Part shown: piece by piece, positions 9,133 to 15,953 of the stretch | Layout of the letters: every line of letters begins with the position of its first letter | How positions within the stretch are numbered: position 1 is the stretch's first letter | Assembly (NCBI RefSeq): GCF_013362815.1 | Contig: NZ_JABFVK010000026.1 | Location: forward strand, 62,001 to 126,000 | DNA length: 64,000 nt | DNA from: Hamadaea sp. | GTDB taxonomy: Bacteria; Actinomycetota; Actinomycetes; Mycobacteriales; Micromonosporaceae | Direction of reading: 5' to 3' | Translations under genes and position numbers: made by a program | Notes under the pieces: generated by a model | Database searches by the model: none | The model's input: the letters and a program-made list of their open reading frames with translations, nothing else | Told to the model about the DNA's origin: nothing

Positions 9133-9310
9133 TCACCGTACGCCGAGTGGCAGATCCACGCCACGGTAGGAGCGGAACGTCTGCACCCCGACGACGTCCC
9201 GCCGACCGTCGAAGCATGAGCTTGCCCGACTGCCCGTCCCGCATCGTCATATTCCACGTAACCCTGCTGGAACGATGTGACAAGACCGTTGACGCGGCCG
9301 GTCAGAGTCG
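9133..9310 (-). pseudogene. possible decayed gene end
   Basis: On the minus strand one frame reads VTSFQQGYVEYDDAGRAVG. After a shift, a neighbouring frame reads DVVGVQTFRSYRGVDLPLG and stops at 9133. Both segments look like real protein and would join after a small indel near 9215. No start is visible, and I do not know the family. The rest of 9080-9358 shows nothing else. Confidence 0.25.
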
Positions 9311-9358
9311 GTCGTTGCGCATGTTGGCTGCGACGCTCGCTCCTTCTACGATGCCGTC

Positions 9359-9946
9359 GTGAGCGCTGAAAACGGCATGCGGTACTGGGATCCCATGCCA
9401 CACCTCGACGCGGTCATCGACTCACTGCCACAGCACGGGCTACGGCCCTCGCTCGACCAAATCTGCCAGGGCAAATGGGACGAACGCAACTGGCGCAACG
9501 TACCAGGACCCTTCTACGGCGCTATGACGGACAACTGCTGGGTGGGGCGGCTCCACGCACCCCATCACGTGCTGTATGGCGACGACATCGAGTACGAGCA
9601 GGAGTTCCTATACCGGCAGCCGCGGACGTTGGCGGAGCTCCAGGACGTGCTCGTCGCCATGCAGGAGGACCCCTGGGCGGGCTGGGCATGCGACGGTGAT
9701 TCCCACTGGAGCCTGAACCTCGTCCGGGAGTGGTGGCGCGAGCGTGGGCGCCTTCGCGAGTGGATCACCGCGAAGCACCGACGATGGATAGTTTCAGAGC
9801 GCGCTGACGAGCGGGAAGCGGCGAGCGGTCTCGCGGACTATCTCGCCTACCTTGATGGAGACCTCGCCGATCATCTGCGGGGCTACATGTTCTTCCTAGA
9901 CAATGGTGTCAGTCCCGCTCCCCTTGATCGCGTTCCAGCGTTGTGA
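9359..9946 (+). CDS. conserved hypothetical Trp-rich protein
   Basis: The 195-residue product is soluble and strikingly aromatic. It contains WRNVPGPFYGAMTDNCWVG, VLYGDDIEYEQEFLYRQP, DPWAGWACDGDSHWSLNLV and REWWRERGRLREW. This pattern recurs in actinobacterial hypothetical proteins, but I know no function. The start is the GTG at 9359 (MSAENGMRYWDPM), with ATG codons at residues 7 and 13 as alternatives. The gene is isolated, with no operon partner. Confidence 0.6.
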   Translation: MSAENGMRYWDPMPHLDAVIDSLPQHGLRPSLDQICQGKWDERNWRNVPGPFYGAMTDNCWVGRLHAPHHVLYGDDIEYEQEFLYRQPRTLAELQDVLVAMQEDPWAGWACDGDSHWSLNLVREWWRERGRLREWITAKHRRWIVSERADEREAASGLADYLAYLDGDLADHLRGYMFFLDNGVSPAPLDRVPAL

Positions 9947-10202
9947 GAGAATGCGCGGCGTTCTGGCCGAGTGACACGTTCGCTGACAGACTCGGGCGGC
10001 ACGGGTTCCTCGGCTGGTCCGCGAGATCGGCCGTGACGCCGGGATGAGCCGCCGAGCCTGTTCTTTACGTTGCTGGATGAGTTCCGGGCGCACCGCCAAG
10101 ACCAGTCGGTGGGCAGTGGCGACGTGCGGTGATCTGCGTTGCGCGAGGCGCACGCCTTTTCCGTAAACTGCGATGCTCGACGCGACGAGGGAGGCGGACG
10201 GC

Positions 10203-10904
10203 ATGACTCTGCCGGGAACCGATTGGCCCGGGATACGCCAGCGTGTCGAGGCGCTGCGCGCCCACGCTGATCATGGGAAGGTCTTCGGAGCCGCCGTATT
10301 CGGTGTTGGGCACGGATTCGTCCTAGAAGCTGGTTTGTCCAGCGACGAACTCCTGGCCCTGGAATCGTGGCTTGGCGTGAGCCTGCCGGACGACTACCGC
10401 AGCTTCCTGACCGACGTCGGCGCCGGCGTCGCCGGGCCCGGATACGGCGTGCTCCCCGTCCGGCGCCAGACCGTTTCCGGATGGGCATGGCATGGAGACG
10501 GCGCCACCATGACCGATCCATCGCGAATAGCCGACCCGTTTCCCGTCGCACGCACGCTGAACAGTCGCATCGACAGCCTCGGTCCACGCCCCGAGAAGCA
10601 TGACTTCGCCGGCGAGGAGGAATGGCATCAGGCTTACGGCGTGTGGCAGGCCGAGGTGGACGAGATGCTCAACGACCCAGACCTGACAGCTGGAGCGATC
10701 TGCCTGTGCCATCACGGTTGCGGCATGTACGACTGGCTCATCGTCAGCGGCCCTGCCCGCGGCACCATGTGGTCGGACCTGCGCTGCGACGACGTCGACC
10801 TCGCCCCGATCCTTCACGACGACAAGCCAGTGACGTTCCGTGATTGGTACATCGACTGGCTGACCGACGCCGAAGTCAAACTCGGCATCCACCCTGACCG
10901 CTAG
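10203..10904 (+). CDS. SMI1/KNR4 (SUKH) family protein
   Basis: This is a full-length family member of 233 residues. The N-terminal part carries SSDELLALESWLGVSLPDDYRSFLTDVGAGVAG, the hallmark first motif (helix, then LPxDYxxFLxxxGxG). A GPGYGVLPV strand and the C-terminal ICLCHHGCGMYDWLIVSG motif follow. I start at ATG 10203 because GGGAGG sits just upstream; the upstream ATG at 10173 lacks a ribosome site. SUKH proteins are typically immunity proteins binding nuclease or deaminase toxins. No toxin gene lies next to this one, so it may be an orphan. Confidence 0.85.
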   Translation: MTLPGTDWPGIRQRVEALRAHADHGKVFGAAVFGVGHGFVLEAGLSSDELLALESWLGVSLPDDYRSFLTDVGAGVAGPGYGVLPVRRQTVSGWAWHGDGATMTDPSRIADPFPVARTLNSRIDSLGPRPEKHDFAGEEEWHQAYGVWQAEVDEMLNDPDLTAGAICLCHHGCGMYDWLIVSGPARGTMWSDLRCDDVDLAPILHDDKPVTFRDWYIDWLTDAEVKLGIHPDR

Positions 10905-11138
10905 CGGCCATAGACCGTCGACGCCTCCGCCCCGCCGATCAGAACCCAGCCCGGGCGCCAACGCCTGGCATGAACCAGTGCGAACAGGGCTGGGACGTGG
11001 CGGGGAGCGTGACTTGGCGTCCTACATTCGCCCAGATCGCGAAGCGCTCATCCGCTCTCCTCACCCGGGAGCGACGACACGACAAGCCATCCCGCTAGCG
11101 ATCCCCCACGGCCTCCATGATCATGTCAGACTCCCCGG

Positions 11139-11552
11139 GTGGAACTTGCTGATTTCTGGGCGCTCATCGATCAAGCACGCACCGAAGCCACCACCAAGAG
11201 CAGCTGGGCCACCGCGCACGACGTGGGCAACGCACTCAAGCAAATACTGGCGGAGTGGACGCCCGAGCAGATCATCGCCTTCGACGACCAGTTCGCGAGG
11301 ATGAGCGGCTTGGCCGACGAGTGGGAGCTCTGCGCGGCCTGCTTCCTGATCTCCGGCTACCTGTCCGATGACGGCTTCACCGACTTCCGAGCGGGCATCG
11401 TGGGACTCGGCCGTACCGATTTCGAGCAGGTCATAGCCGACTCCGAGAGCATTGCTGAGTTGCCGATCGTCCGCGGCATCGCGGAGGGCAGTGTCTCCCC
11501 GTTTCGCGTTACACAGGGAGTCGATTTATCTCGCCGCCTCGTCTGCCTTTGA
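11139..11552 (+). CDS. DUF4240 domain-containing protein, frameshifted before its C-terminus
   Basis: The frame begins MELADFWALIDQA, the standard DUF4240 opening (xxFWxLIDxA). It continues DFRAGIVGLGRTDFEQVIAD, another family motif. The expected C-terminal motif RESIYLAASSAFEAVTG is present in the neighbouring frame from about 11505. Skipping one C in the CCCC run at 11497-11500 joins the two exactly. As it stands the product ends in an unrelated peptide at 11552. DUF4240 proteins are of unknown biochemical function and often accompany toxin or immunity islands. Confidence 0.75.
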   Translation: MELADFWALIDQARTEATTKSSWATAHDVGNALKQILAEWTPEQIIAFDDQFARMSGLADEWELCAACFLISGYLSDDGFTDFRAGIVGLGRTDFEQVIADSESIAELPIVRGIAEGSVSPFRVTQGVDLSRRLVCL

Positions 11553-11662
11553 GGCGGTCACGGGCGACGATGAGGCGTTCTGGGCCCGGAGGCAAATGTT
11601 CAGCGGGTTAGCCCGCTGCATCCGCCTTCGCGTGCAGAGAAGTGAGTTCCGGGAGCGCGCCA

Positions 11663-11923
11663 TTAGCTTCGTCCGATCGTCGGCGGCGGGCCGCGTGGAT
11701 CGTCACTGCGGACCGGCGCCGGGTGATCCGTCACGTAGGCGGCCACCTCGTCACTCTCGTCGCGCAAGTGTGCCGCGAGTTTGGCGCCGAAGTCCTCCTC
11801 GTACAGGGTCGTGTAGAGGTGGTCATCGGTGCCGATGGGCGGTCGAGGCCATGCTCGCGCACGAAGAGGTCTCCACACTCGATCGATGGCCTTCGCTATT
11901 TGCATCCCGGTCGGGGCGGACAA
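11663..11923 (-). CDS. small hypothetical protein
   Basis: An 86-residue product starts at a TTG (11923) preceded by AGGGGAG four bases away; ATG 11905 is an alternative. The middle part DDHLYTTLYEEDFGAKLAAHL followed by DEVAAYVTDHPAPV looks like genuine protein, with acidic amphipathic helices. I do not recognise the family. It is the only plausible gene in the 558 bases between the DUF4240 gene and the GalU-like gene. Confidence 0.45.
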   Translation of the reverse strand: MSAPTGMQIAKAIDRVWRPLRARAWPRPPIGTDDHLYTTLYEEDFGAKLAAHLRDESDEVAAYVTDHPAPVRSDDPRGPPPTIGRS

Positions 11924-12110
11924 CGCGCTCCCCTGAACGACTCAAGTCGGCGTCTAGCTAGCGACGACTCCGCCAGTCGCTACCCACGGTCGTTCCGCGT
12001 TAGACACCGTCCGGCTTGGCACCGCACGCAGCCAGCGGAGCGCTGACGTGACTCGCGGCCGGAAGACGACCACACAGCTGGTCTGCCGGGCTCGCCGCCA
12101 GACCAGACGC

Positions 12111-13706
12111 TCACTCCATCTCGACGACCGCACTCGCCAGGGCAGCCAGCGCCTGGCGCGGCTTCATCTGGATCTCCGGAAACTTGTCCAGCGCACGCAT
12201 TTCGATCTGACTGAGCGACCTCACAACGAGCACGGGCCCCTTGCCGTCGTCGTACTTGACGAGAAGGATCGAACTGACCCGCATGCATGCCTGGGGAACT
12301 TCGTGAAGCGAAGCAATGAGCTGGGCGACCGCCTGACCGAGCTTGAGATCGACTTCGGCCTGGCGATTGTCTATGTATTGAAGTTCGAAGGCTCGTTCCA
12401 ACTGCAGCTGACGTTGCGCGACTTCTTCGGATGACACCCACGAGGCGATCCGCGCTTTTGCCCGCCTGAATACGGATCCCCGTCGAAGCTCGATGTCCTC
12501 CGCCTGCCGATATCCGATCAGTACGGCAATTTGATCCAACGCGTCGAATATCTGCTCGGCGGCACTCAGGTCGTCTGTGTCAAGGTACGCATCCAACCTG
12601 ATCGCCTGGGCCACGGCCGCACGATCGAACGTTCGGGTGCCCAGAACCGCCGGAGCGGCGACATCCACGACGAGCTGCCCGCCGGCTCTCGCCCACGCCT
12701 TGACCCTGTACGGACGAACTGCGCGCGACGCGCGAGACTCGTCGGGCAGGTCCCACGAGACCTGGCCGCTCAACGCTTGCAACGTTTCGGCCAACCACGG
12801 ACGAAAGTCGTCACCGAGCTCGCCGTCGCGTATCGCGTGATCCACTACCGCTTTGAGATAGCCCAAACGCGTTCCCGTGTCATGGCGTTTGCCGCGGTAG
12901 ACCAGCCCGTGCACGGGAATTCCATCATGGAGAAGCCGCACAAGGGCGTCGGTCAGCTGAATTTCACCGCCTGCTCCGGGCTTGGTCTCCCGAATCGCGC
13001 TGAATATCTGCGGCGGCAGGATATAGCGGCCCGCAATCGCCAGGTCACTCGATGCAACAGCGGGATCTGGTTTCTCGACGAGTTCTGTGATCCTACAGAT
13101 CAAGCCATTTAGGCCAGCACTCTCGACGGGCTCCTGTAATGCGGGACCTGCTGGCTCAACTGAGGCAATGCCATACCTCTGGCTCTCGCGCACATCGACT
13201 TCGCACAGAGCAATGACGGCACCGCCCGTGAGCTCCTGAAGATCCAGCATCGCCGGTAGCAGTGGATCATCTGGGTCGAAGAACTCGTCGCCCAGCAACA
13301 GCGCGAACGGATTGTCGCCTACGAACGTCTCGGCGTGCGCCACAGCGTGCCCAAGGCCCAGCGCCTGGCCTTGAGTGATCGTGAATATCTCCGCTAGTTC
13401 GGACAACCGGCGCACAGCGTTCAAGCGCCTGGATTCACCCTTGGCCTCCAGGTAGGACTCAAGGTCCGGATCCCGATCAAAGTGCGAGATCACATCGCTC
13501 TTGCCGGGGGCGACGACGAGTAACAGATCATATAGCCCTGCGTCCGCGGCCTCCTCGACGACGAACTGCAATATTGGACGGTCGACCACCGGCAGAAGCT
13601 CCCGCTGCACCACCTTCGTCGCCGGCAGGAACTCGATACCAAGACCCGCTACCGGAATGACAGCTTTATGTGCTCGCACGGGCTCCTCGCTCACGTCGAA
13701 CTGCAC
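12111..13706 (-). CDS. GalU-like nucleotidyltransferase fused to an unrelated C-terminal domain
   Basis: Residues 1 to about 300 follow UTP-glucose-1-phosphate uridylyltransferase: AVIPVAGLG, FLPATK, GQALGLGHAV, LLLGDEFFD, LVEKP, GGEIQLTDAL and KRHDTGTRLGYLKA. The diagnostic loop is altered. The usual GTR reads GIE and the usual PKEMLP reads QRELLP, so two basic substrate-binding residues are changed. Residues from about 310 to 531 form a second, helical domain (AEVDLKLGQAVAQLI, RVSSILLVKYDDGKGPVLV, RSLSQIEM). I associate it with stand-alone actinobacterial proteins of conflict-type loci. GalU normally has about 300 residues. The upstream partner on the same strand is a SUKH protein. Catalytic activity is doubtful. 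Confidence 0.75.
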   Translation of the reverse strand: MQFDVSEEPVRAHKAVIPVAGLGIEFLPATKVVQRELLPVVDRPILQFVVEEAADAGLYDLLLVVAPGKSDVISHFDRDPDLESYLEAKGESRRLNAVRRLSELAEIFTITQGQALGLGHAVAHAETFVGDNPFALLLGDEFFDPDDPLLPAMLDLQELTGGAVIALCEVDVRESQRYGIASVEPAGPALQEPVESAGLNGLICRITELVEKPDPAVASSDLAIAGRYILPPQIFSAIRETKPGAGGEIQLTDALVRLLHDGIPVHGLVYRGKRHDTGTRLGYLKAVVDHAIRDGELGDDFRPWLAETLQALSGQVSWDLPDESRASRAVRPYRVKAWARAGGQLVVDVAAPAVLGTRTFDRAAVAQAIRLDAYLDTDDLSAAEQIFDALDQIAVLIGYRQAEDIELRRGSVFRRAKARIASWVSSEEVAQRQLQLERAFELQYIDNRQAEVDLKLGQAVAQLIASLHEVPQACMRVSSILLVKYDDGKGPVLVVRSLSQIEMRALDKFPEIQMKPRQALAALASAVVEME

Positions 13707-13877
13707 AACCCATTGCTCGGCGGCATCCTGGCCGCGACCCGGCAGACGATAGGGGCACGTTATGGCCGCCGCTGGTGTATAGCCATAGCGGTCGCTGACG
13801 GATCAACGACAGGATTGTGCCTATTGCATGCCGCTTCGTCACCTCGGGTCGAGTGAACACGAAGGCGAGAAACGTTC

Positions 13878-14336
13878 CTAGAGTTCGTGGCGAACCCCTA
13901 CCCTGACCAGGAACGTCAGAAAGTCTTCGTCGGTCACTTCGAAGTCACCGGTGTCGCGGTTGTACTGAAATACTTGATCGCTGCATCTCCCGTCGATGAC
14001 GAGGAAGCCCCACCAGTCGCCCGTTCCCGGATTGGAGATCGGGAGGAAGTTCCCGCTGGGGAACTCCTCCGTACATGCCGATAGCAGGTCACTGATCCTC
14101 GGGTTCGTTGAGACGACGGGCAGGAGGTCCACCCCGACGACCAGACCTCCGCCAACAACCTCCATGAACTCTTTGTATTTTCTGGGGAGTTCTGCGTTCA
14201 CTGCTTCTTCGGCTCTGTTGAGATCATCGTCGCTGGCCGCGATCGCATCGATGATACGTACGCCCTCGGGTACATCGAGCTCCGCTTGCTTAGTGAGCTC
14301 AGCGCGCAAGATCGGTTCAAACTCGTCAAATTCCAT
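13878..14336 (-). CDS. SMI1/KNR4 (SUKH) family immunity-type protein
   Basis: A 152-residue protein with the full SUKH layout: the DDDLNRAEEAVNAELPRKYKEF first motif, the GGGLVVGVDLLPV strand, and NFLPISNPGTGDWWGFLVIDG with its conserved Gly-Asp-Trp. The codon use is less GC-biased than in neighbouring chromosomal genes, consistent with horizontal transfer. A short toxin-like C-terminal tail lies directly upstream on the same strand (14352-14440), followed by an IS256-type remnant. The likely role is to bind and neutralise a toxin; the cognate toxin appears to have been lost. Confidence 0.85.
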   Translation of the reverse strand: MEFDEFEPILRAELTKQAELDVPEGVRIIDAIAASDDDLNRAEEAVNAELPRKYKEFMEVVGGGLVVGVDLLPVVSTNPRISDLLSACTEEFPSGNFLPISNPGTGDWWGFLVIDGRCSDQVFQYNRDTGDFEVTDEDFLTFLVRVGVRHEL

Positions 14337-14351
14337 GCGTGGACGTCCTCG

Positions 14352-14440
14352 TCACTCATACCACCAACCTACTGGCAAGTTGCCCCAGCCCATCTCCTGC
14401 GACCGGTACCACCAGTGCAGCCGGGTGTCCTCGGTCCGGC
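14352..14440 (-). pseudogene. possible C-terminal tail of a lost toxin gene
   Basis: The minus-strand frame just upstream of the SUKH gene reads EDTRLHWWYRSQEMGWGN and ends LPVGWWYE at a stop 15 bases before the SUKH start. The order tail-then-SUKH is the usual toxin-then-immunity order. Upstream of about 14440 the frame turns into sequence antisense to a transposase remnant. The assignment is tentative because only about 28 residues remain. Confidence 0.35.
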
Positions 14441-14562
14441 AGCTCAAGCAGATGACCAAGACGGTCCTCGAAACGGCACAGAGCGAGGAGATCACCGAGC
14501 GTCCGGGATACGATAAACGTGACCCGGTCGCAGCCGGTTCGGACAACATTCGCAACGGCACG
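14425..14562 (+). mobile_element. IS256-family transposase remnant
   Basis: In this frame the sequence reads RQLKQMTKTVLETAQSEEIT, then a GYDKRDP motif and SDNIRNGT. This is the N-terminal conserved block of IS256-family transposases (consensus xxxMTKTVLETALxxEMTEHLGYxKxxPxGxGSGNxRNGT). Neither the DDE catalytic region nor terminal inverted repeats are visible. Only about 46 codons remain between a toxin-like tail and the 3' end of the LysR gene. Confidence 0.65.
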
Positions 14563-14612
14563 CAGCAGTCGGACTGCGCCACCTCCGCGGCTGGCGGCGA
14601 ACTACGCGCGGC

Positions 14613-15491
14613 TCAGCGTCCGGCACCGAAAGCTGTGCGTGTGTGCGCCACGAACCGGCGTACTGCGGGCGGCGGCGAGGCTCGCCAAATCAACGCCAGG
14701 ACTGCGGGCGTCTCGATGTCCGCGACGACTCGGGCCGTGAGCGGATACCGCGTGGCCATCGACTGGCTGAGCACCCCGACGCCCAGCCCGCGCGTGGCCA
14801 GGTCCGCGATCGCGTCGGCCGCGCCCGCCTCCACCACGACGCTCGGTGCCAGACCATGCGCGGCGCAGGCTCCGTCGAGCACCGCGCGCAGGCCGGTTCC
14901 CTGGGGCATGCAGATCAAGGGGTACGCGCACAGCGCGCGTACACTGAGTTTCCGCTGGTGCGCCAATGGATGCTTCGCTGGAACGACGGCGACGAGCGGC
15001 TCGCTGACGACCGTCAATGACTCCACTCCGGACGGTGGGGCTCCGGCCGCGCCGATGAGGGCGGCGTCGAGTTCGCCGGTGCGTACGCCGTCGGTCATGC
15101 GGTCCGAGGAGTCCTCGGTCAGCGCTAGCTCCACGCCGGGATGCGCTCGATGGAAGGCGGCCACGGCCTCGAACAACGGTGTGACGGTGCAGCCGACGAC
15201 CATGCCCAGCCGCAGCCGTCCTCGCAGCACGTCGCTGACCTCGCCGACGGCCTGACCGACCGCGTCCGCGGCCGCGAGCGCCGCTCGCGCGTGCTCCAAT
15301 GCCGCCTTACCCGCCACCGTGAGGGTCGCCGTACGCCCAGAACGGTCGAACAGCTGCGCGCCGAGACCCTTCTCCAACTGCCGGATCTGGGCGCTGATCC
15401 CGGACTGACTGACGTGAACGCGGTCGGCGGCCCGGGTGAAGTTCCGCTCCTCGGCGACCGCGACGAAGTACTCCAGCTGCCGAAGTTCCAT
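14613..15491 (-). CDS. LysR-family transcriptional regulator
   Basis: The product (292 residues from ATG 15491) begins MELRQLEYFVAVAEERNFTRAA and continues HVSQSGISAQIRQLEKGLGAQLF, the canonical LysR winged-helix domain at residues 1-60. A periplasmic-binding-protein-like effector domain follows, with GRLRLGMVVG and GLGVGVLSQSMA. Forty-eight more residues of open frame do not fit, because MELRQLEYF is the family start. It diverges from the SnoaL-like gene at 15580, so it probably regulates that gene and itself from the shared intergenic region. The inducer is unknown. Confidence 0.93.
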   Translation of the reverse strand: MELRQLEYFVAVAEERNFTRAADRVHVSQSGISAQIRQLEKGLGAQLFDRSGRTATLTVAGKAALEHARAALAAADAVGQAVGEVSDVLRGRLRLGMVVGCTVTPLFEAVAAFHRAHPGVELALTEDSSDRMTDGVRTGELDAALIGAAGAPPSGVESLTVVSEPLVAVVPAKHPLAHQRKLSVRALCAYPLICMPQGTGLRAVLDGACAAHGLAPSVVVEAGAADAIADLATRGLGVGVLSQSMATRYPLTARVVADIETPAVLALIWRASPPPAVRRFVAHTRTAFGAGR

Positions 15492-15500
15492 AACTGCTGA

Positions 15501-15516
15501 TTCTAGTTCACAGAAC
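15501..15516. promoter_or_regulatory. candidate LysR binding site
   Basis: TTCTAGTTCACAGAAC contains the T-N11-A LysR pattern with TTCT/AGAA ends and an overlapping GTTC-ACA-GAAC palindrome. It lies between the divergent LysR (15491) and SnoaL-like (15580) genes, where LysR proteins normally bind. Confidence 0.45.
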
Positions 15517-15579
15517 AACCAGCTGTTGGACTTCTAGATCCAGGTGCGTAACGCTGGAGTGGACGGGAAGGAGATCGAC

Positions 15580-15945
15580 ATGACGCAGTATGAGAAGGCG
15601 ATGACACCGGAGGACCTCACCCGGCTGTTCGTGGAGCGATCCAACGCCGGGGACGCTGCCGGCGTGGCCGCCCTGTACGAGGAAGACGCCGTCATGGCAT
15701 ACCCTCCGGGTGGGCAGACGGTCGGCCGGGCCGCGATCCAGGCCCTCTGGGAGAAGATTCTCGCCAACCGGCCGCATTTCGAGCCGGAAACTCCGCTGCC
15801 CACGCTCGTGCGGGGAGACATCGCGCTGACCGCGACACCGCCGAAGGACGCGGCCGGGGCACGGGCCCAAGTCGCCCGCCGTCAGTCCGACGGCAGCTGG
15901 CTACGCATGCTGGACCGGCCGGAGTTCCTGCCGGTCCAGCGATGA
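15580..15945 (+). CDS. SnoaL-like / DUF4440 (NTF2-fold) protein
   Basis: The 121-residue product begins MTQYEKAMTPEDLTRLFVERSNAGDAAG. It has the NTF2-fold motif VAALYEEDAVMAYPPGGQTVGRAAI followed by a beta-sheet half. AAGGAG six bases before ATG 15580 sets the start. Family members bind small molecules or act as small hydrolases or isomerases; the substrate here cannot be told. It diverges from a LysR regulator and ends eight bases before the convergent glycosidase gene. Confidence 0.85.
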   Translation: MTQYEKAMTPEDLTRLFVERSNAGDAAGVAALYEEDAVMAYPPGGQTVGRAAIQALWEKILANRPHFEPETPLPTLVRGDIALTATPPKDAAGARAQVARRQSDGSWLRMLDRPEFLPVQR

Positions 15946-15953
15946 TCCAGCAA

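Noticed and set aside
9947-10172. Transposase-like or other gene remnant before the SUKH gene
   Set aside because: Six-frame reading gave only short Arg-rich frames with no convincing motif.
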